64,000 nucleotides of DNA from Desulfosporosinus sp. FKB (lineage in GTDB: Bacteria; Bacillota; Desulfitobacteriia; Desulfitobacteriales; Desulfitobacteriaceae). The number at the start of each line of letters is the position of its first letter. Positions within the stretch are counted from its first letter, which is position 1. Made by a program: the position numbers and the translations under genes. This document shows positions 61,765 through 64,000 of the stretch, piece after piece. The notes beneath the pieces were generated by a model, which did no database searches, was not told the DNA's origin, and saw nothing but the letters and a program-made list of their open reading frames with translations. Where the stretch lies: contig NZ_NADJ01000026.1 in assembly GCF_002196705.1 (NCBI RefSeq), positions 62,001-126,000 of the forward strand, in the 5' to 3' direction.

Positions 61765-64000
61765 GTGAAAAAAATCATCACCGCGATGATAGCTTCGCTT
61801 GTGCTTATATTTGCCTTACCAATGATTACTCAAGCAAGTCCTCTAGCTTATGTAACAGAAAGAATAGCAGGTCAAGACCAGATTGAAACAGCCTTGAAAA
61901 TTTCTCAAAAAGGCTGGGATTCCGCTCAAACTGTTATTTTATGCCAGGCCTCAGATTATCCCGATTCTATCGCAGCTACCCCTTATGCTGTTAACTTAAA
62001 TGCCCCAATTCTTTTAACAGGAGGAGACGCTCTTGACTCAAGAGTAGTTCAAGAGCTGCAGCGCCTAAAACCTCAGAAGATTATCTTACTCGGAGGTACC
62101 GCTTGCTTAAAACCGGCGATTGAAAAGAACCTTGAGCAATTGTCCTTAAACTGGGAACGGATAGGAGGAACTGATCGTTACGAGACATCTGTTCTGCTGG
62201 CAAAGCGTTTGACTTCAGATTCTCTGATCATAGTTAATGGCGATAATTTTCCGGATGCTCTGTCAGCGGCCACCTATGCCGGCATTAAACAAATTCCCGT
62301 TGTACTTACTTCAACAACTCTCCCCGACTCTGTCCTGAAGTACTTAAACGAAAATGCACCAAAACATATCACCGTCATTGGCGGAGAAGTTGTCGTTCCC
62401 TCAGAAGAATTGACAAAAAACAACTTTACAATTGAGACTCGCCTTGGCGGAGAGGACCGCTACGATACCAACGCCAAAGTCGTTTCCAGCATGAAAGATA
62501 TCTATCAATCAAACGACCTTTTCTTAGCATCAGGAATCACCTTCCCTGATGCCGTAGCCGGTACTGTTCTCGCCTCAAAAGAAAAGGCTCCGCTTTTACT
62601 CACCGAACAAAATGATATTCCGCCCTCTGTTTATAACGTAATGCGCTTACATATGGTCGTCGAACCCCCTGCATCAACTTCTTCCACTTCTGCCTCAGGT
62701 AACACATCTAAAGCAGGTGTCGTTACGGCTGCAAACGGATTAAATCTTCGTGACACCCCTTCTTCTTCAGGAAATCTACTGGCAACCATTCCCAATGGGA
62801 CTACCCTTGATCTTGGCACCTATCAAAATCACTGGTATCAAACGACCTATCAATCTAAAACCGGCTGGGTTTCTGATGCCTACATTACAATTTCCGCCAA
62901 CAACTCTTCATCGACTTCCAGCAATACCAAAAAGGGAATCGTCAATGCCTCGGCAGGATTAAATTTAAGAGATACACCCTCTTCTACGGGAAAACTTCTG
63001 GCGACGATACCTAAAGACACAACGCTTGATCTTCTTAATTCCCAAAACGATTGGTATCAGACCACTTATCAATCAATAACAGGTTGGGTTTCAGACAGCT
63101 ATGTAACTCTCTCCGCTGCAAGCTCAGACTCTGCCAATGACTTGAGTCCAAACGGCAAAGTCTTTATTCTCGGAGGAACGGGCATTATCAGTACAACGTC
63201 TCAAGCCATTATTGAAGGAAAAGCATCTTCGAATTACAGTTCAAATTTGAAAGCGTTTCCTCAGCTTCCTTCCTCTATACAGCCACCTTCCTCGCCTTCA
63301 TCAGGCGGTTCCTCATCGGGAGGGGACTCTTCTTCGGGCAACTCTTCTTCTGGTAGTTCTTCTTCGGGCGGTTCTTCCTCTGGTGGTTCTTCTTCAGGCG
63401 ATTCCTCTTCATCTCCAACGAATTACGACCCTTCTCAAGAGGTTCTTGTTGATCCTTTCGCCGGAATCCCAGAGAATGCTTTAAGTGGAAAGACCATTAT
63501 GATCGATCCTGGACATGGAAGTCCTGACACCGGAGCAATCGGTCCCAGTGGTACCTATGAAAAGGACAATACTTTAGCCATTGCAGAAGATTTAAATTCA
63601 ATCCTGCAACAGGCTGGGGCGAAGGTTCTCTTAACCCGGGACAATGACTCTTCTCCCGCGGCCAGTGATTTCTCGGAAATCAATGATCTTCAAGACCGAG
63701 TTGACGATGCTGCCAAAAGTAAACCCGACCTCTTTATCTCTATTCATAACGACTCCTTCAGTAATCCCTCCGTTCAAGGCACAACGACCTACTATTGTAC
63801 AGACAATCCTCAAGAACAGAAGAGCCAACAATTGGCCAGCAGTATTCAAAGCGCAATGATCGACACGGTAAAGACCAACAATCGAGGAGTTAAAGACGCA
63901 AATTTCTATGTCATTAAATATACAACAATGCCTGCAGTTTTAGTCGAAACCGCCTTTATCTCCAGTCCCTATGAAGAAGCAAGACTGCAGAACGACACAT
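61765..64000 (+). CDS. N-acetylmuramoyl-L-alanine amidase with CWB2 repeats and two SH3b domains (partial)
   Basis: Runs off the right edge after 745 codons. Start: GTG at 61765 with AAAGGATG upstream. A signal peptide (1-31, ending ITQASP) leads to the wall. Three cell-wall-binding CWB2 repeats occupy about 34-297; the third appears interrupted, its tail (GKVFILGGTGIIS) returning only near 462. Between lie two SH3b domains (about 317-377 and 391-450; each with GLNLRDTPSS and GWVSD), then a Ser/Gly linker (about 505-552). The amidase_3 domain follows, with zinc and catalytic residues His584 (DPGHG), Glu599, His661 (SIHND) and Glu728 (LVETAF). It cleaves the muramoyl-alanine amide of peptidoglycan; the arrangement is unusual. 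The last residues are outside the window. Confidence 0.88.
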   Translation, partial: MKKIITAMIASLVLIFALPMITQASPLAYVTERIAGQDQIETALKISQKGWDSAQTVILCQASDYPDSIAATPYAVNLNAPILLTGGDALDSRVVQELQRLKPQKIILLGGTACLKPAIEKNLEQLSLNWERIGGTDRYETSVLLAKRLTSDSLIIVNGDNFPDALSAATYAGIKQIPVVLTSTTLPDSVLKYLNENAPKHITVIGGEVVVPSEELTKNNFTIETRLGGEDRYDTNAKVVSSMKDIYQSNDLFLASGITFPDAVAGTVLASKEKAPLLLTEQNDIPPSVYNVMRLHMVVEPPASTSSTSASGNTSKAGVVTAANGLNLRDTPSSSGNLLATIPNGTTLDLGTYQNHWYQTTYQSKTGWVSDAYITISANNSSSTSSNTKKGIVNASAGLNLRDTPSSTGKLLATIPKDTTLDLLNSQNDWYQTTYQSITGWVSDSYVTLSAASSDSANDLSPNGKVFILGGTGIISTTSQAIIEGKASSNYSSNLKAFPQLPSSIQPPSSPSSGGSSSGGDSSSGNSSSGSSSSGGSSSGGSSSGDSSSSPTNYDPSQEVLVDPFAGIPENALSGKTIMIDPGHGSPDTGAIGPSGTYEKDNTLAIAEDLNSILQQAGAKVLLTRDNDSSPAASDFSEINDLQDRVDDAAKSKPDLFISIHNDSFSNPSVQGTTTYYCTDNPQEQKSQQLASSIQSAMIDTVKTNNRGVKDANFYVIKYTTMPAVLVETAFISSPYEEARLQNDT
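63282..63420 (+). repeat. Ser/Gly-rich tandem repeat linker
   Basis: Short tandem copies of a TCTTCTTCGGGCGGT-like 15-mer code for a Ser-Gly linker between the wall-binding part and the catalytic domain. Such arrays often vary in copy number between strains. Confidence 0.8.

Noticed and set aside
63282-63420. CRISPR-like array from repeated TCTTCTTC motifs
   Set aside because: The repeats are in-frame codons of a Ser/Gly linker without spacers.

Overview
The window reads as chromosome of a strictly anaerobic, low-to-mid GC Firmicute of the Desulfosporosinus/Desulfitobacterium type (Clostridia, Peptococcaceae). That assignment is inferred from gene content and style: glycyl radical enzymes with ferredoxin-type activases, an aldo/keto reductase carrying ferredoxin clusters, strong GGAGG ribosome binding sites with frequent GTG and TTG starts, CWB2/SH3b cell-wall amidases, TRAP and LIV transporters, and a SWIM-SNF2 helicase. 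No rRNA, tRNA, CRISPR array, prophage or intact insertion sequence was seen. About 50 genes are supported; the two at the edges (hypD at the left, a cell-wall amidase at the right) are cut by the window.

Layout. (1) 1-11056, minus strand: a branched-chain-amino-acid-type (LIV) ABC importer, livK-H-M-G-F, followed by an unassigned glycyl radical enzyme, two activating enzymes, and a trans-4-hydroxyproline dehydratase (hypD). Import and radical-based breakdown of an amino-acid-like substrate appear to be co-transcribed from a strong promoter with a leader of about 490 nt. (2) 11655-18399, minus strand: a compact operon of a class II terpene cyclase-like protein with a DLDDT motif, a UbiB-type kinase, an ABC ATPase, two paralogous ABC permeases and a SAM methyltransferase. 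I know no described system of this composition, and it is the best candidate here for a new pathway (making, tailoring and exporting a terpenoid or lipid). (3) 18735-24911: topoisomerase III, a YbaK-type deacylase, an aspartate kinase, an Fe-S aldo/keto reductase and an unknown protein. (4) 25086-30396: a KimA-like permease and a divergent SWIM-SNF2 helicase. (5) 30607-43076, minus strand: a hexuronate catabolic regulon. A ROK repressor lies upstream of a TRAP transporter (dctP-Q-M), an M24-fold protein without metal ligands, a Gfo/Idh/MocA dehydrogenase, an IolB-type isomerase, uxaB, uxaA, kdgA and kdgK. No uxaC is present in the operon. (6) 43375-47124, plus strand: a nitrogen block (small membrane protein, amt, glnK) behind a promoter that is followed at once by a terminator hairpin, then an ArsB/NhaD-type carrier. 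(7) 47264-54661: an unknown sigma-region-4-like HTH protein, an NhaP antiporter, aguA/aguB (agmatine to putrescine), an orphan receiver protein, a small XRE regulator and pheA. (8) 55026-59204: MFS transporter, D-aminoacylase and Bcr/CflA exporter. (9) 59382-64000: ilvBN and, divergently, an amidase whose third CWB2 repeat appears to be split by two SH3b domains.

How the parts work together: region 1 links uptake to radical dehydration and yields proline-type intermediates; region 5 takes a hexuronate or related sugar acid via the TRAP system through UxaB, UxaA, KdgK and KdgA to pyruvate and glyceraldehyde 3-phosphate; region 6 handles ammonium uptake under PII control. All functional statements rest on reading the sequence and on remembered family features; no database search was run.
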